From NCBI GenBank assembly GCA_002411015.1, contig DHPY01000006.1, positions 1 to 64,000 of the forward strand: DNA of 64,000 nt. Reading direction: 5' to 3'. Made by a program: the position numbers and the translations under genes. Shown one piece after another: positions 42,809 through 52,831 of this stretch. Positions within the stretch are counted from its first letter, which is position 1. Every line of letters starts with the position of its first letter. Below the pieces are notes generated by a model. The model was not told where the DNA came from. It saw only the letters and a program-made list of their open reading frames with translations, and made no database searches. This stretch comes from Armatimonadetes bacterium UBA5352 (GTDB lineage Bacteria; Armatimonadota; Zipacnadia; Zipacnadales; UBA5352).

Positions 42809-42866
42809 GCGAACGTGAGCGATGGGGCGCGCAAACTCCGGTGTGAGTTTGACAACTGGTTGTTGT

Positions 42867-42952
42867 GGAGGGATGCCCGAGCGGCCAAAGGGAGCAGACT
42901 GTAAATCTGCCGGCGAATGCCTACGGGGGTTCAAATCCTCCTCCCTCCACCA
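42867..42952 (+). tRNA. tRNA-Tyr (GTA)
   Basis: An 86-base class II tRNA with acceptor GGAGGGA pairing TCCCTCC, A discriminator and encoded CCA. The anticodon loop CTGTAAA gives GTA, and a long variable arm (CCGGCGAATGCCTACGG region) fits tRNA-Tyr. Confidence 0.95.
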
Positions 42953-42957
42953 CCCAC

Positions 42958-43033
42958 GCCCACGTAGCTCAGTCGGTAGAGCGTGTCCTTGGTAAGGACA
43001 AGGTCACGGGTTCGAATCCCGTCGTGGGCTCCA
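42958..43033 (+). tRNA. tRNA-Thr (GGT)
   Basis: A 76-base tRNA with acceptor GCCCACG pairing CGTGGGC, T discriminator and encoded CCA. The anticodon loop TTGGTAA gives GGT. It starts only 5 bases after tRNA-Tyr, so the two are surely co-transcribed. Confidence 0.95.
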
Positions 43034-43305
43034 GCAATCTTACATCAAAAGAACCCTGCACGGCCGTCGCATCCTGATCTGTCAGCACGCACCGGCGCCT
43101 GCCGGGCGCGTCTTGCGGTTTGCAGGGTGTACGGCCGCGGGGTGTCGGGCGCCAGGCGGCGTGTGTCCAGACGGTCGCGCAGTATCTACGGCCCGGTGTC
43201 AATCCGGGCGAACTTGGGTCAACACCGGACCGGTCGGCAATTCTGCCGGCTAACCGCCCGGCCAGCACCGGGCGGGCTCACGGAGTCGAGGAGGAAGGAA
43301 GTTCA
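43034..43305 (+). promoter_or_regulatory. Long structured leader before tuf
   Basis: A 272-base gap with no convincing ORF and several inverted repeats, including CCGCCCGG / CCGGGCGG near 43254-43276 just before the tuf ribosome site. I see no strong promoter. It may be a processed spacer of a tRNA-tuf transcript or a regulatory leader. Confidence 0.35.
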
Positions 43306-44508
<1,203 letters not shown>

Positions 44509-44526
44509 CGGGACGGAGGATAGAAG

Positions 44527-44688
44527 ATGCCCGCAACCAAGATGATTCTCCGCTGCAGCGTCTGCAGCGACAGCAACTACTACAGTCAGAAGAACCGTCA
44601 GAACGTGACGGAGAATCTGACGCTCAAGAAGTACTGTCCGCGGTGCCGGAAGCACACAGAGCACCGGGAGGCACGGGTCCGACGCTAG
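44527..44688 (+). CDS. rpmG: Ribosomal protein L33
   Basis: A 53-residue protein (MPATKMILRCSVCSDSNYYS at the start, KKYCPRCRKHTEHREARVRR at the end). It has the two CxxC pairs (CSVC, CPRC) of the zinc-binding form of L33. GGAGGA lies 7 bases before the ATG. It sits between tuf and tRNA-Trp, the usual place ahead of secE. Confidence 0.95.
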   Translation: MPATKMILRCSVCSDSNYYSQKNRQNVTENLTLKKYCPRCRKHTEHREARVRR

Positions 44689-44710
44689 CGGGCCCGTCCG
44701 AAGGATAGGC

Positions 44711-44787
44711 AGGGGCATAGCTCAATCTGGCAGAGCACCGGTCTCCAAAACCGGCGGTTGTGGGTTCGAGTCCCGCTGCCCCTGCCA
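44711..44787 (+). tRNA. tRNA-Trp (CCA)
   Basis: A 77-base tRNA with acceptor AGGGGCA pairing TGCCCCT, G discriminator and encoded CCA. The anticodon loop CTCCAAA gives CCA. Its place between rpmG and secE is conserved in many bacteria. Confidence 0.95.
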
Positions 44788-44955
44788 GCCACCCCCTCAA
44801 GCTCGCTGGCTGGGGGACAATGCATCCGACAGACCGAACACCGTGAGCACCTGCGGGCGCAGCAGTTCTGCGCCCGCCATGCACCTCCCGGGGCAAGCAG
44901 CCCCGCGGCGTCGGGCCCCCAGCGCCCCTGGGGAGTCGCCGGGGAGAGGACATAG

Positions 44956-45168
44956 ATGCTAGAACGTATCAGGCGCCCCTTCAGGGCACTCGCGCAATTC
45001 TTCAAGGACGTATGGATGGAACTGCAGCGGGTCGTGTGGCCGAGCCACGAGGAGACCTACGCCTTCACTGGCGTTGTGATCGTTTCCGTGGGTCTCGTAG
45101 CAGTCTGGATCGGACTGCTCGATCTGATTTTCACGCGACTGGTCGGAGCGCTGCGCCTGTACGAGTAG
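44956..45168 (+). CDS. secE: Preprotein translocase subunit SecE
   Basis: A 70-residue protein with the SecE core: an amphipathic helix with the conserved FFKDVWMELQRVVWPSHEET, then one membrane helix (GVVIVSVGLVAVWIGLLDLI). GGGGAGAGGA lies before the ATG. It is the short single-span form. It lies 39 bases upstream of nusG. Confidence 0.95.
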   Translation: MLERIRRPFRALAQFFKDVWMELQRVVWPSHEETYAFTGVVIVSVGLVAVWIGLLDLIFTRLVGALRLYE

Positions 45169-45207
45169 ACGGTACTAATGACGTTCGGGGCGTGAAGAGG
45201 CGGGACC

Positions 45208-45732
45208 ATGGCCAAGCATTGGTACGTGCTGCATACGCTGACAGGGAAGGAGAACAAGGTCAAAGCCAGCATTGAAAAGCGGGCTGAGGCCAAGGACCTC
45301 TCACACCTGCTCGGCCGCATCCTGGTCCCGACTGAGACGGAGATCCGCTCCGGCGGGGGTCAGCGCCGTGAGGTGAAGCGCAAGCTCTACCCGGGCTATG
45401 TGCTGATCGAGGTTGACGCAACAGATGAGATGCGCCAACTCATTACGCAGACCAATGGCGTCACGCACTTCGTCGGCTCCTCGGATGAGCCGGTGCCGCT
45501 GCGACCTGACGAGGTTCGCCAGATCCTCGAGGTCGTGGGGGAGGAGAGCCAGCGGCCCAAGGCCATCTGGACCAGCGGCCAGAGTGTGCGCGTAACCGAG
45601 GGTCCCTTCGGGGAGTTCACGGGGAAGATCATCGAGGTCAACCCTGAGCGCGAGACGCTCAAGGTCCTCATCTCGATCTTCGGCCGCGAGACTCCGGTGG
45701 AGCTTGACTTCACGCAGGTTGAGAAGCTGTAG
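45208..45732 (+). CDS. nusG: Transcription termination/antitermination factor NusG
   Basis: A 174-residue NusG. The NGN domain begins [20 protein letters not shown] and includes the [12 protein letters not shown] strand; the C-terminal KOW domain reads [20 protein letters not shown]. It binds RNA polymerase and links to Rho or the ribosome. The length is normal. It is followed by rplK in the usual order. Confidence 0.96.
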   Translation: MAKHWYVLHTLTGKENKVKASIEKRAEAKDLSHLLGRILVPTETEIRSGGGQRREVKRKLYPGYVLIEVDATDEMRQLITQTNGVTHFVGSSDEPVPLRPDEVRQILEVVGEESQRPKAIWTSGQSVRVTEGPFGEFTGKIIEVNPERETLKVLISIFGRETPVELDFTQVEKL

Positions 45733-45792
45733 TCGTGCCACAGCCCTGAAAGCAGACCGCCCGGCGAGGCGGCGGTGTGAGGAGCGCCCAAG

Positions 45793-46263
45793 ATGGCGAA
45801 GAAGATACTGACAAAGATCAAGCTGCACTGCCCGGCCGGCAAGGCTACACCGGCTCCGCCGGTTGGCCCGGCACTCGGTCAGCACGGGCTGAACATCATG
45901 GACTTCTGCAAAACGTTCAATGCCCGCACGGCGGCGCAGATGGGCGATATCATTCCGGTCGAGATTACGGTCTTCTCCGACCGCAGCTTCGACTTCATCT
46001 GCAAGAGCCCGCCTGCATCGAGCCTCCTCAAGAAGGCCGCAGGCCTTGAGGTTGCCAGCGGCGAAGCGGGGAAGGCCTACGTTGGCGAGGTCACCTGGGA
46101 CCAGGTGCGCGAGATTGCACAGGTCAAGACGGAGGACCTCAACGCGCGCGACATCGACACCGCCGCGAAGATCGTGGCGGGAACTGCCCGCAGCATGGGC
46201 ATTAAGGTCGTTCAGGAAGCCACCGGTGCGAGTTATGCGGCGGCCGGCTCTGCAGACGCGTAG
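45793..46263 (+). CDS. rplK: Ribosomal protein L11
   Basis: A 156-residue L11, a little longer than the common 141 because of an Ala-rich tail. The N-terminus [20 protein letters not shown] and [15 protein letters not shown] (the Pro-rich and thiostrepton-binding region) are conserved, and the C-terminal RNA-binding part carries [16 protein letters not shown] lies before the ATG. Confidence 0.96.
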   Translation: MAKKILTKIKLHCPAGKATPAPPVGPALGQHGLNIMDFCKTFNARTAAQMGDIIPVEITVFSDRSFDFICKSPPASSLLKKAAGLEVASGEAGKAYVGEVTWDQVREIAQVKTEDLNARDIDTAAKIVAGTARSMGIKVVQEATGASYAAAGSADA

Positions 46264-46307
46264 CAGCTCCGGCTCCCTGCGATGATCTGTGATCAGAGGT
46301 GACGGAC

Positions 46308-47012
46308 ATGGCCAAGGATGGAAGCAGGCGGTACGAGGAGGCGCTCTCGAAGGTTGACGCCGAGCAGTACTACGGCGTTGACCAGGCGATCAGCCTCGTC
46401 AAGGAGACCGCGACAGCGGGTTTCGTCGAGAGCATGGACTGCGCGATCAAGCTCGGCGTTCAGGTGGGCAAGGGCGACCAGAATGTGCGAGGCACTGTCG
46501 TCCTGCCACATGGCACCGGCAAAGTTCCGCGCGTAGCCGTGTTCGCTGAGGGCGAGGCCGTGCGCGCCGCTGAGGCCGCGGGCGCCGATCGCGTCGGCGG
46601 CGAGGATCTAGTCGAGGCTATCCGCAACGGATGGAATGAGTTCGATATCCTGGTTGCGCAGCCCCAGATGATGCGCGTGGTAGGCCCGCTCGGCAAGCAG
46701 CTCGGCCCGCGCATGCCATCGAAGAAGGCCGGCAACATCACTGATGACATCGTCGGCGCTGTGTCCGCGCTCAAGAGCGGTCGCGTCGAGTTCAAGATGG
46801 ATCGTGGCGCCGTTCTGCACGTTCCGCTCGGTCTCACCTCGTTCAGCGAGGAACAACTGCGCGAGAACTTCGATGCCCTCATGGCGGCTGTGATCGCCGC
46901 GCGACCCGCGGCCGCCAGCGGGCGTTTCATCCGCAGCATCACGGTCTCGGCTACCATGGGCCCAGGCGTCAAGATCGACCCGACGGACTATGCTACTCGG
47001 CGTGCGGCGTAG
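46308..47012 (+). CDS. rplA: Ribosomal protein L1
   Basis: A 234-residue L1. Family marks are KLGVQVGKGDQNVRGTVVLP (conserved central strand and loop), MRVVGPLGKQLGPRMP and the C-terminal SITVSATMGPGVKID. L1 forms the stalk near the E site. ATG 46308 follows AGAGGTGA; an in-frame GTG three codons earlier is inside that site. Confidence 0.96.
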   Translation: MAKDGSRRYEEALSKVDAEQYYGVDQAISLVKETATAGFVESMDCAIKLGVQVGKGDQNVRGTVVLPHGTGKVPRVAVFAEGEAVRAAEAAGADRVGGEDLVEAIRNGWNEFDILVAQPQMMRVVGPLGKQLGPRMPSKKAGNITDDIVGAVSALKSGRVEFKMDRGAVLHVPLGLTSFSEEQLRENFDALMAAVIAARPAAASGRFIRSITVSATMGPGVKIDPTDYATRRAA

Positions 47013-47019
47013 CTCGTGC

Positions 47020-47234
47020 GCGCCTCTGACAACTGACTAGACGCATCCAGGCTAGAGACAGCCGGCGCCCCACGGGGCTTAATGGAGCGGCGCATCTCGG
47101 TAACAACGAGAGTCGCTCCGCCTGCCGAGGCCGGGAGCCCCCACAGTGCGGATGCATGCATTTGAACGGGAGCGCCTGAGCCTGGCGCTCCCGTTTTGGA
47201 TTCCCCGGGGACCGGACCCAGGAGGTGAACTGAG
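47020..47234 (+). promoter_or_regulatory. L10 (rplJ) leader RNA with intrinsic-terminator-like hairpin
   Basis: The 222-base gap between rplA and rplJ has the place and form of the ribosomal L10 leader, where L10-L12 binds and represses translation. It contains the stems GGAGCGGCG and GAGTCGCTCC and, near its end, CGGGAGCGCC (47167-47176) pairing GGCGCTCCCG (47184-47193) followed by TTTT, so read-through attenuation is also possible. Confidence 0.7.
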
Positions 47235-47765
47235 ATTCCGACACAGGCGAAGAGAGAGATGGTTCAGGAGATGCGCGAGTCGCTTGCGGCGTCAGGTACT
47301 GTGTACCTGGCGGTGTTCGAGGGCCTTAGCGTGTCGCACGCGACAGAGCTGCGCGGTCACGTCCTCGAGGCCGGTGGTCGGATGCAGATGGTGAAGAATC
47401 GTCTGCTGAAGATCGCGGTGAAGGGGACACCCTATGAGGTGCTGACGGATGAGCTTACCGGTCCGAACACCGTGATATACTGCGGTGACGACCCGATCGC
47501 TCCGCTGAAGGTCGTCGCCAAGTTCGCTGCAGACCACAATCTGCCGCCGGTCAAGGCCGGAGTGGTTGAGGGCGCGCTGGTCTCCGCAAGCGAACTGGAG
47601 GAGTTGGCGAAGGTCCCAGGCCGAACCGAGCTGCTGGCCGGCGTCGTCGGGGCCTTTGCAGGCCCGGTCAACGAGCTGGTCTTCACGCTTGGCGGCGTGG
47701 TGTCCGACCTGGTCTTTACGCTGCAATCGGTTGCCGAGCAGAAGGGCGAAGCCGAGGCAGCCTGA
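47235..47765 (+). CDS. rplJ: Ribosomal protein L10, probable AUU start
   Basis: A 176-residue L10, base of the L7/L12 stalk. The usual L10 opening is read as PTQAKREM starting right after an ATT codon (47235-47237); AGGAGGTG (47220-47227) lies at a normal distance from that ATT and there is no other start before the next in-frame ATG at 47259, which would drop eight conserved residues. The body (SLAASGTVYLAVFEGLSVSH, RMQMVKNRLLKIA) is typical. The AUU could be real, as in infC, or a base-calling error for ATG. Confidence 0.9.
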   Translation: MPTQAKREMVQEMRESLAASGTVYLAVFEGLSVSHATELRGHVLEAGGRMQMVKNRLLKIAVKGTPYEVLTDELTGPNTVIYCGDDPIAPLKVVAKFAADHNLPPVKAGVVEGALVSASELEELAKVPGRTELLAGVVGAFAGPVNELVFTLGGVVSDLVFTLQSVAEQKGEAEAA

Positions 47766-47813
47766 CGTGACGTTCCCGCGTATTCATGTCCGATAGCAAG
47801 AGGAGATCCTGCG

Positions 47814-48188
47814 ATGACCGTTGACGAGATCATTGAAGCGGTAGATCAGTTGACAGTGCTGCAGCTTGTCGAGCTCAAGGACAAGCTGCAGGAGAAGTAT
47901 GGTGTGACGGCTGCTGCGCCGATGATGATGGCTGGCCCGGCTGTTGAGGGCACTGCCGCCGCCGAGGAGGAGCAGACCGAGTTTGACGTCGTCCTCGCCG
48001 ATGCCGGCGCGGAGAAGATCAAGGTCATCAAGGCCGTGCGTGAGGTCTCGACCTCTCTCGGTCTGAAGGAAGCCAAGGAGCTCGTCGAGAACCTCCCGGC
48101 CACCGTTGCTGAGCAGGTCTCGAAGGACGAGGCTCAGGCGATGAAGGCCCGCCTCGAGGAGGCCGGCGCGAAGGTCGAGCTCAAGTAG
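47814..48188 (+). CDS. rplL: Ribosomal protein L7/L12
   Basis: A 124-residue stalk protein. The N-terminal dimerisation domain ([19 protein letters not shown]) is joined by a Glu/Ala hinge to the C-terminal factor-binding domain ([37 protein letters not shown]). AGAGGAGATCC lies before the ATG. It closes the ribosomal group; a strong hairpin follows and rpoB does not. Confidence 0.97.
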   Translation: MTVDEIIEAVDQLTVLQLVELKDKLQEKYGVTAAAPMMMAGPAVEGTAAAEEEQTEFDVVLADAGAEKIKVIKAVREVSTSLGLKEAKELVENLPATVAEQVSKDEAQAMKARLEEAGAKVELK

Positions 48189-48214
48189 CCGCCGCTCCTA
48201 CACGAGTTGAAGTG

Positions 48215-48246
48215 GATGGGGCCACCTCAATGGCCCCATCTGACTT
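48215..48246 (+). terminator. Hairpin terminator after rplL
   Basis: A perfect 10-bp stem, GATGGGGCCA (48215-48224) with TGGCCCCATC (48231-48240), a 6-base loop and a pyrimidine-rich but not T-only tail. It fits the end of the rplJL unit. Confidence 0.6.
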
Positions 48247-48333
48247 CTCGCAGACCGAAGGAGGAATCCTGAGGCGGGCGCGGAAGGTTGCGTAAGCGCG
48301 CAGGATGTGGACAAGCGAGGTAAGCGCTAGGTA

Positions 48334-49203
48334 ATGTCATGGACCGACCGAGAGCACATCTTTGAGCGCCTGGAGCGCCTGGGCGACTACCGCACAGTGT
48401 CCGACTTCGCGTTCGCCTACTACGGCCTGATAGCCGATTATGTAGCTGGCGAGGGACGCGAGGTGGAGGGTGTGCGGCTCCGCGTGCTGGAGTTCCTCGA
48501 GGTGCTTGAGCGCTACCACGCGGCCCTGGAGCAGTTCACGTCCGACGATCATGTGACCCTTGGCAACATCCGGTCGGCGGCGGAGAAGCGTGACATCGGT
48601 CTGCGCGTGCTCCTTGAGCAGTTGAACGTGGACACCGCCCGTGGGGACGCTGAGATCGGACGCATCCTGCTTAGCGCTGAGTGCTACTACCAGCTTGCGC
48701 TGATCGATCGGGTCGTAGAGCGGCTTGAACTGGCGGTTCTGTCGGGCGCCGATCACCCGTTGGTGCATTTTGCGCTCGGATATAACAGATATGACCTTGC
48801 CATTCGGGCGTTTACGCGCTATGATTCATGGAGCGGAGAACGAGTCATTGATGATGAGGATCGCTATCGCCTGGCATGCCTCAGTGCGGTGAGTGCGCTG
48901 CAGGATGGCCTGAGCGGTGGCGGCATGGATATCTCGCTGCATCGGTGGATCGGTCACATTCTCAACGTCGCCGGCTTTCCTGAGGCTGCGCAGAAGAGCA
49001 TCTCCCGCGCAGAGGAGATGGAGGAGTTCAGCGAGTTCCTCCTCGACGCCGAGGACGATGCGTTTGCGCAGGGTCTTGAAATTGTTGACGGGAATGGCTA
49101 CGATTTGTTCGGCGACAACCACCCGATCACTGAAGACGAGGTAAAGCGAGCCGGTTGGTTGCTGCGCCTGAGTTACAGCCAGTCCGAATTGCTGGGTGAG
49201 TAG
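48334..49203 (+). CDS. Unrecognised acidic helical protein in the rpoB position
   Basis: A 289-residue, mostly alpha-helical acidic protein that I do not recognise. There is no signal peptide, membrane span or catalytic motif. The repeated helix pairs (GRILLSAECYYQLALIDRVV, RYRLACLSAVSALQDG, FPEAAQKSISRAEEMEEF) suggest a TPR-like solenoid. A loosely spaced purine-rich stretch precedes the ATG. It follows rplL where most bacteria have rpoB. Confidence 0.6.
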   Translation: MSWTDREHIFERLERLGDYRTVSDFAFAYYGLIADYVAGEGREVEGVRLRVLEFLEVLERYHAALEQFTSDDHVTLGNIRSAAEKRDIGLRVLLEQLNVDTARGDAEIGRILLSAECYYQLALIDRVVERLELAVLSGADHPLVHFALGYNRYDLAIRAFTRYDSWSGERVIDDEDRYRLACLSAVSALQDGLSGGGMDISLHRWIGHILNVAGFPEAAQKSISRAEEMEEFSEFLLDAEDDAFAQGLEIVDGNGYDLFGDNHPITEDEVKRAGWLLRLSYSQSELLGE

Positions 49204-49305
49204 CTTCGGTCCGGCAGGGCTGGATGATAGGGGCTGGACCGCCCGCAAGGGCGATGACGCGCTGCGTTGGGGAACGCAGTTCATTGACGTGAAGGAGGCT
49301 GTACA

Positions 49306-49581
49306 ATGAGAAGCAGATGGGGCATCGTATTGCTGATGGTCGCGATGCTCGCGATATTGGCCTCGGTGGCAATGCTCGCGGGCTGCCCTAAGGAGGAGGA
49401 GCAGCCGATGGAGGAGCCTGGCATGCTCCCGCCGGTCGAGGAAGTTCCGCCGGCTGAGCCCGTAGCGGAGCCCGCGCCGGCAGAGGAAGCTCCGGCAGAA
49501 GAGGGCGCGCCCGTCAATGAGGAGGTCCCGGCCGAGGACGCTCCGGCTGATGAGGCCCCCGCAGCGCCCGCTGGCGAGTAA
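49306..49581 (+). CDS. Pro/Glu/Ala-rich small lipoprotein
   Basis: A 91-residue protein. The signal peptide ends in a clear lipobox (MLAGC), so the mature protein is a lipoprotein of about 60 residues made almost wholly of Pro, Glu and Ala in loose repeats (PPAEPVAEPAPAEEAPAEEG). This looks like a flexible spacer through the periplasm or wall. GGAGG lies before the ATG. The function is unknown; it could be a structural tether. An intrinsic terminator follows. Confidence 0.7.
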   Translation: MRSRWGIVLLMVAMLAILASVAMLAGCPKEEEQPMEEPGMLPPVEEVPPAEPVAEPAPAEEAPAEEGAPVNEEVPAEDAPADEAPAAPAGE

Positions 49582-49608
49582 CCGCCAGGCACTAAGCGCA
49601 GAAGACAA

Positions 49609-49640
49609 CGGCCCCCGCATCCCTGCGGGGGCCGCTCTTT
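49609..49640 (+). terminator. Intrinsic terminator between lipoprotein gene and proB
   Basis: CGGCCCCCGCA and TGCGGGGGCCG pair around TCCC and are followed by CTCTTT. It ends the plus-strand lipoprotein transcript and may also stop the opposing proB transcript. Confidence 0.75.
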
Positions 49641-49664
49641 GTGTGCCCGGCCTGGCTGCGTCGC

Positions 49665-50807
49665 CTATGTTCCGTGTGGCGCGTTCACGACCATATCGTC
49701 GCGGTGGATCACCTCGGCGGCTCCCTCGCGCCCGATCAGCTCGGGGATGCGCGACGAGTGCGCGCCCATGATGGCCCGCGTCTCCTCGGCCGAGTAGTTG
49801 GTAAGGCCGCGGGCTATCTCCTGACCGTCCCGGTCCAGCACGACCACGAGGTCGCCCGCGTGGAAGTGCCCCTCGGCCGTCATGATGCCACTGGGTAGGA
49901 GGCTGGCGCCGTCGGCATGCAGGAGTGCGCGGCGCGCGCCATCATCCACGATGAGCGTGCCCTGCGGCATGAGGTGCACCGCGAGCCAGGCCTTCCGGCT
50001 TGGAAGCCTCGGTCCCGCGAGCATGCACGTGCCAACCGGTTCACCGGCAACGATGCGCGTCAGCACACCGGGGAGGTCCCCACCGGCGATCACCACGCGT
50101 ATACCGCAGTCCGTCGCCCGCTTGGCTGCCTCCAGCTTCTTCTCCATCCCCCCCAGCGATTCGGGACCACCGGCGCCGGTCGCGAAGCGCGAGACATCCT
50201 CGTTCGGCTGCACTTCGGAGATGAGCCGCGCGTCGGCATGCTCGCGCGGATCAGCCGTGAACAGCCCCTCCTGGTCGGAGAGGATGACCAGAAGCTCCGC
50301 CGGCGTCACCGCGACCGCCACCATCGCTGCCATCAGGTCGTTCTCACCGAAGGTGACGCTCTCGGTTGAGACGCTATCGTTCTCGTTGAGTACCGGGAGC
50401 ACGCGCCATGAGAGCAGGTCTTCCATGGTCTCGCGCAGGCGCATGCAGCGGCCCCGGCTGACCACGTCGTCCTGCGTCAGGAGGACCTGGGCGGAGGTGA
50501 TCCCCACGCGCCCCATCGCCTCGGACCAGTAGCCCATCAGGATCGGCTGCCCGACAGCCGCCGCCGAGGGCCGCTCGCTGACGCGCAGCGCCCTCGCCGG
50601 ATCGCCGAAGATCGTACGCCTGCCGATGCGGACCGCGCCGGAGGTGATCAGCAGGACCTCGATCCCGCGGTCCATCAGGTCGCGGATCTCATCCGCCATC
50701 CTGTTGAGGAAGTCGCGCCTGGGCAGCCCGTCGGCGTCCACCACCAGCCGCGTGCCGACCTTCACCACTACGCGATGGGGGTGTCGCTGTTCGTGCGTGG
50801 AATCCAC
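49665..50807 (-). CDS. proB: Glutamate 5-kinase with PUA domain
   Basis: A 380-residue enzyme, first step of proline synthesis. The amino-acid-kinase core begins RVVVKVGTRLVVDADG and carries VLLITSGAVRIGR, then VLNENDSVSTE and DQEGLFTADPR; GGMEKKLEAAKRA is the conserved Lys region. The last 80 residues are the PUA domain (GTLIVDDGARRALL, HAGDLVVVLDRDGQEIARGL). GTG 50807 is chosen because AGGGGGA precedes it; a GTG at 50822 overlaps the proA stop but has no clear ribosome site. Confidence 0.95.
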   Translation of the reverse strand: MDSTHEQRHPHRVVVKVGTRLVVDADGLPRRDFLNRMADEIRDLMDRGIEVLLITSGAVRIGRRTIFGDPARALRVSERPSAAAVGQPILMGYWSEAMGRVGITSAQVLLTQDDVVSRGRCMRLRETMEDLLSWRVLPVLNENDSVSTESVTFGENDLMAAMVAVAVTPAELLVILSDQEGLFTADPREHADARLISEVQPNEDVSRFATGAGGPESLGGMEKKLEAAKRATDCGIRVVIAGGDLPGVLTRIVAGEPVGTCMLAGPRLPSRKAWLAVHLMPQGTLIVDDGARRALLHADGASLLPSGIMTAEGHFHAGDLVVVLDRDGQEIARGLTNYSAEETRAIMGAHSSRIPELIGREGAAEVIHRDDMVVNAPHGT

Positions 50808-50818
50808 CTCGCTCCCCC

Positions 50819-52075
50819 TCACGTGCGGATCTGACCGCCGCCACGGCAGACGTACTTGAAGATGGTGAGTTGCGCCGCGCCTACCGGGCCGCGAGCGTGG
50901 ATCTTGTCGGTCGAGACCCCGATCTCGGCGCCCAGACCGAACACCCCGCCGTCGGTCAGACGCGTGGAGGCGTTGTGGTAGACGGCGGCGGAGTCCACCT
51001 CGCGCAGGAAACGATCGGCGGTCGCCTGGTCCTGGGTGATGATCGCCTCGGCGAGGCCGGAGCTATGTTCGGCGATGCGGTCGAGGGCCTGGTCGAGTGA
51101 ATCCACGATCATCACGGAGATGATCAGGTCGAGGTACTCGGTGTCGAAGTCCTCATCGGTTGCGGCACTGATCTGGGCGCGGACCATCTCACATGTGCGC
51201 GGGCAGCCTCGGACCTCCACGCCGGACGCGAGCAGGTCATCCACGATCGCGTTCAGCGCCTCAGGGGCGTTCGCGTGCACGTAGAGGTTCTCCACGGCGT
51301 TGCAGACACCCGGGCGCTGAGCTTTCGCGTTGTGCACGATCTTGACCGCAAGGTCGGTATCGGCCGCTTCGTCCACGTAGATCTGCGTCATGCCCCGGTA
51401 GTGCTTGAGCACGGGCACCTGCGAGTTCTCGGTGACCGCGCGGATGAGGCTCTCGCCGCCGCGGGGGATGATCATGTCGATGTACTCGGGCAGCCGGCAC
51501 ATCACCTGCACGGCCTCGCGGTCGGTGATCGGGATCATGCTCACGCAGCCGTGAGGGAGCCCGGCCGCCTCAGCAGCGTCCTGCAGCACCCGGGCGATCG
51601 CGACGTTCGAGTGGATCGCTTCGGAGCCGCCGCGCAGCACGCAGGCGTTGCCCGACTTGATGCAGAGGCCGGCCGCGTCTGCCGTCACGTTCGGGCGGGA
51701 CTCGTAGATGATACCGATGACGCCGATCGGGCAGGCGACACGCTGGATCAGCAGACCGTTCTCGATTGTCCATTCCGCTATCACATGGCCTACCGGGTCG
51801 GGCAGATCCGCGATCTCCTCCAGCGCGACCGCGATCCTCTCGATGCGCTCCTCGTCGAGGAAGAGGCGATCGAGCATCGCGGACGACAGCCCGGCGGCCC
51901 TGCCCGCCTCCATATCCTGTGCATTGGCCTCCATGACATCGCCTGCATGATCCCGCAGCGCCTGTGCCATCGCGCGCAGCGCCCCGGCGCGCACGTCCGC
52001 ATCAAGGCCGGCCAGCGCCCTGCTGGCGCGCCGTGCGCCTCGCGCGGCTTCGAGTACCTGATCCTGAACCGACAT
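50819..52075 (-). CDS. proA: Gamma-glutamyl phosphate reductase
   Basis: A 418-residue NADPH-dependent enzyme, second step of proline synthesis. Family marks are GVIGIIYESRPNVTADAAGL, KSGNACVLRGGSEAIHSN and the catalytic Cys in RPGVCNAVENLYVH. It is transcribed before proB with only an 11-base gap, so the two are an operon in reversed order (proA-proB). GGGAGGATTTCAG lies before the ATG; the longer open frame upstream is not used. Confidence 0.97.
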   Translation of the reverse strand: MSVQDQVLEAARGARRASRALAGLDADVRAGALRAMAQALRDHAGDVMEANAQDMEAGRAAGLSSAMLDRLFLDEERIERIAVALEEIADLPDPVGHVIAEWTIENGLLIQRVACPIGVIGIIYESRPNVTADAAGLCIKSGNACVLRGGSEAIHSNVAIARVLQDAAEAAGLPHGCVSMIPITDREAVQVMCRLPEYIDMIIPRGGESLIRAVTENSQVPVLKHYRGMTQIYVDEAADTDLAVKIVHNAKAQRPGVCNAVENLYVHANAPEALNAIVDDLLASGVEVRGCPRTCEMVRAQISAATDEDFDTEYLDLIISVMIVDSLDQALDRIAEHSSGLAEAIITQDQATADRFLREVDSAAVYHNASTRLTDGGVFGLGAEIGVSTDKIHARGPVGAAQLTIFKYVCRGGGQIRT

Positions 52076-52124
52076 CTGAAATCCTCCCAGCAGAAAGAAC
52101 GCGTCGTTGTGACTGCACAGCATC

Positions 52125-52655
52125 TCAGCGATCGCCGTAGCAGATCTCCGAGACGACGGCTTTGCGGATGATCGGCCACGCGAGGGCCGCCACAACTACG
52201 GTGGTTAGTGCGACACCCGGCATGCGCACCAGATCAAGCACGGAGAGAACCGTTGCAGTCAGAAGCCCCGCGTTGGTGGAGAGCACCGCCACCAGGTAGT
52301 GCAACCGCCACGATTGTGGGATGATCCTTGCGCCCTCGCCGAGCAGCAGATAGCCGGACATGGGCAGTGCCAGCGCGATCGCCGCGACTGCCCACGGAAG
52401 TGGAACGCGGTAGCCGAGCAGCAGGAGCCCGAGCATGGCGATGAACGCACCGGCGGTGACGCCGCCGACGCGGGCATTGAAGAGCACAATGCCGTAGTCC
52501 AGCGGCCGCTGCCATCTCCACGATAGCAGGCGCGCGCCGCATCGCGGACACCGGCGGAGGCCGGTCTCTGCGGGCAGGTCCGTTGTGCAGACGGGGCATC
52601 GCTGCTCCGTCAGGCCTGCGTCCGGGCACACAGTCAGTTCCTCCTCGACCCTCAT
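52125..52655 (-). CDS. Zinc-ribbon membrane protein
   Basis: A 176-residue protein. The first 45 residues are a zinc ribbon (CPVC and CPRCGARLL, two CxxC pairs). Four hydrophobic spans follow (AGAFIAMLGLLLLGY, WAVAAIALALPMSGYLLLG, YLVAVLSTNAGLLTATVL, ALTTVVVAALAWPII). It looks like a cytoplasmic metal-binding head on a small membrane domain. No function is known to me. It lies 50 bases upstream of proA on the same strand. Confidence 0.6.
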   Translation of the reverse strand: MRVEEELTVCPDAGLTEQRCPVCTTDLPAETGLRRCPRCGARLLSWRWQRPLDYGIVLFNARVGGVTAGAFIAMLGLLLLGYRVPLPWAVAAIALALPMSGYLLLGEGARIIPQSWRLHYLVAVLSTNAGLLTATVLSVLDLVRMPGVALTTVVVAALAWPIIRKAVVSEICYGDR

Positions 52656-52831
52656 TCACCCCTGACAGTATTCAACCACACCATGGCAGAACGCGCAAGA
52701 CGCAGGGCTGCGGGATCCGAAGACCCCGACGGTGGCTCCATGAGGAGCTCACCGATCAACGGTGTGGTTGTCGTCGCGGTGAACGGATGACGAGGTGGAA
52801 GCCCGCTCCATGGACGGCTATGGCAGCGCTT

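Noticed and set aside
42865..43077. A 70-codon open frame over the tRNA group
   Set aside because: It lies on tRNA-Tyr and tRNA-Thr, which fold fully.
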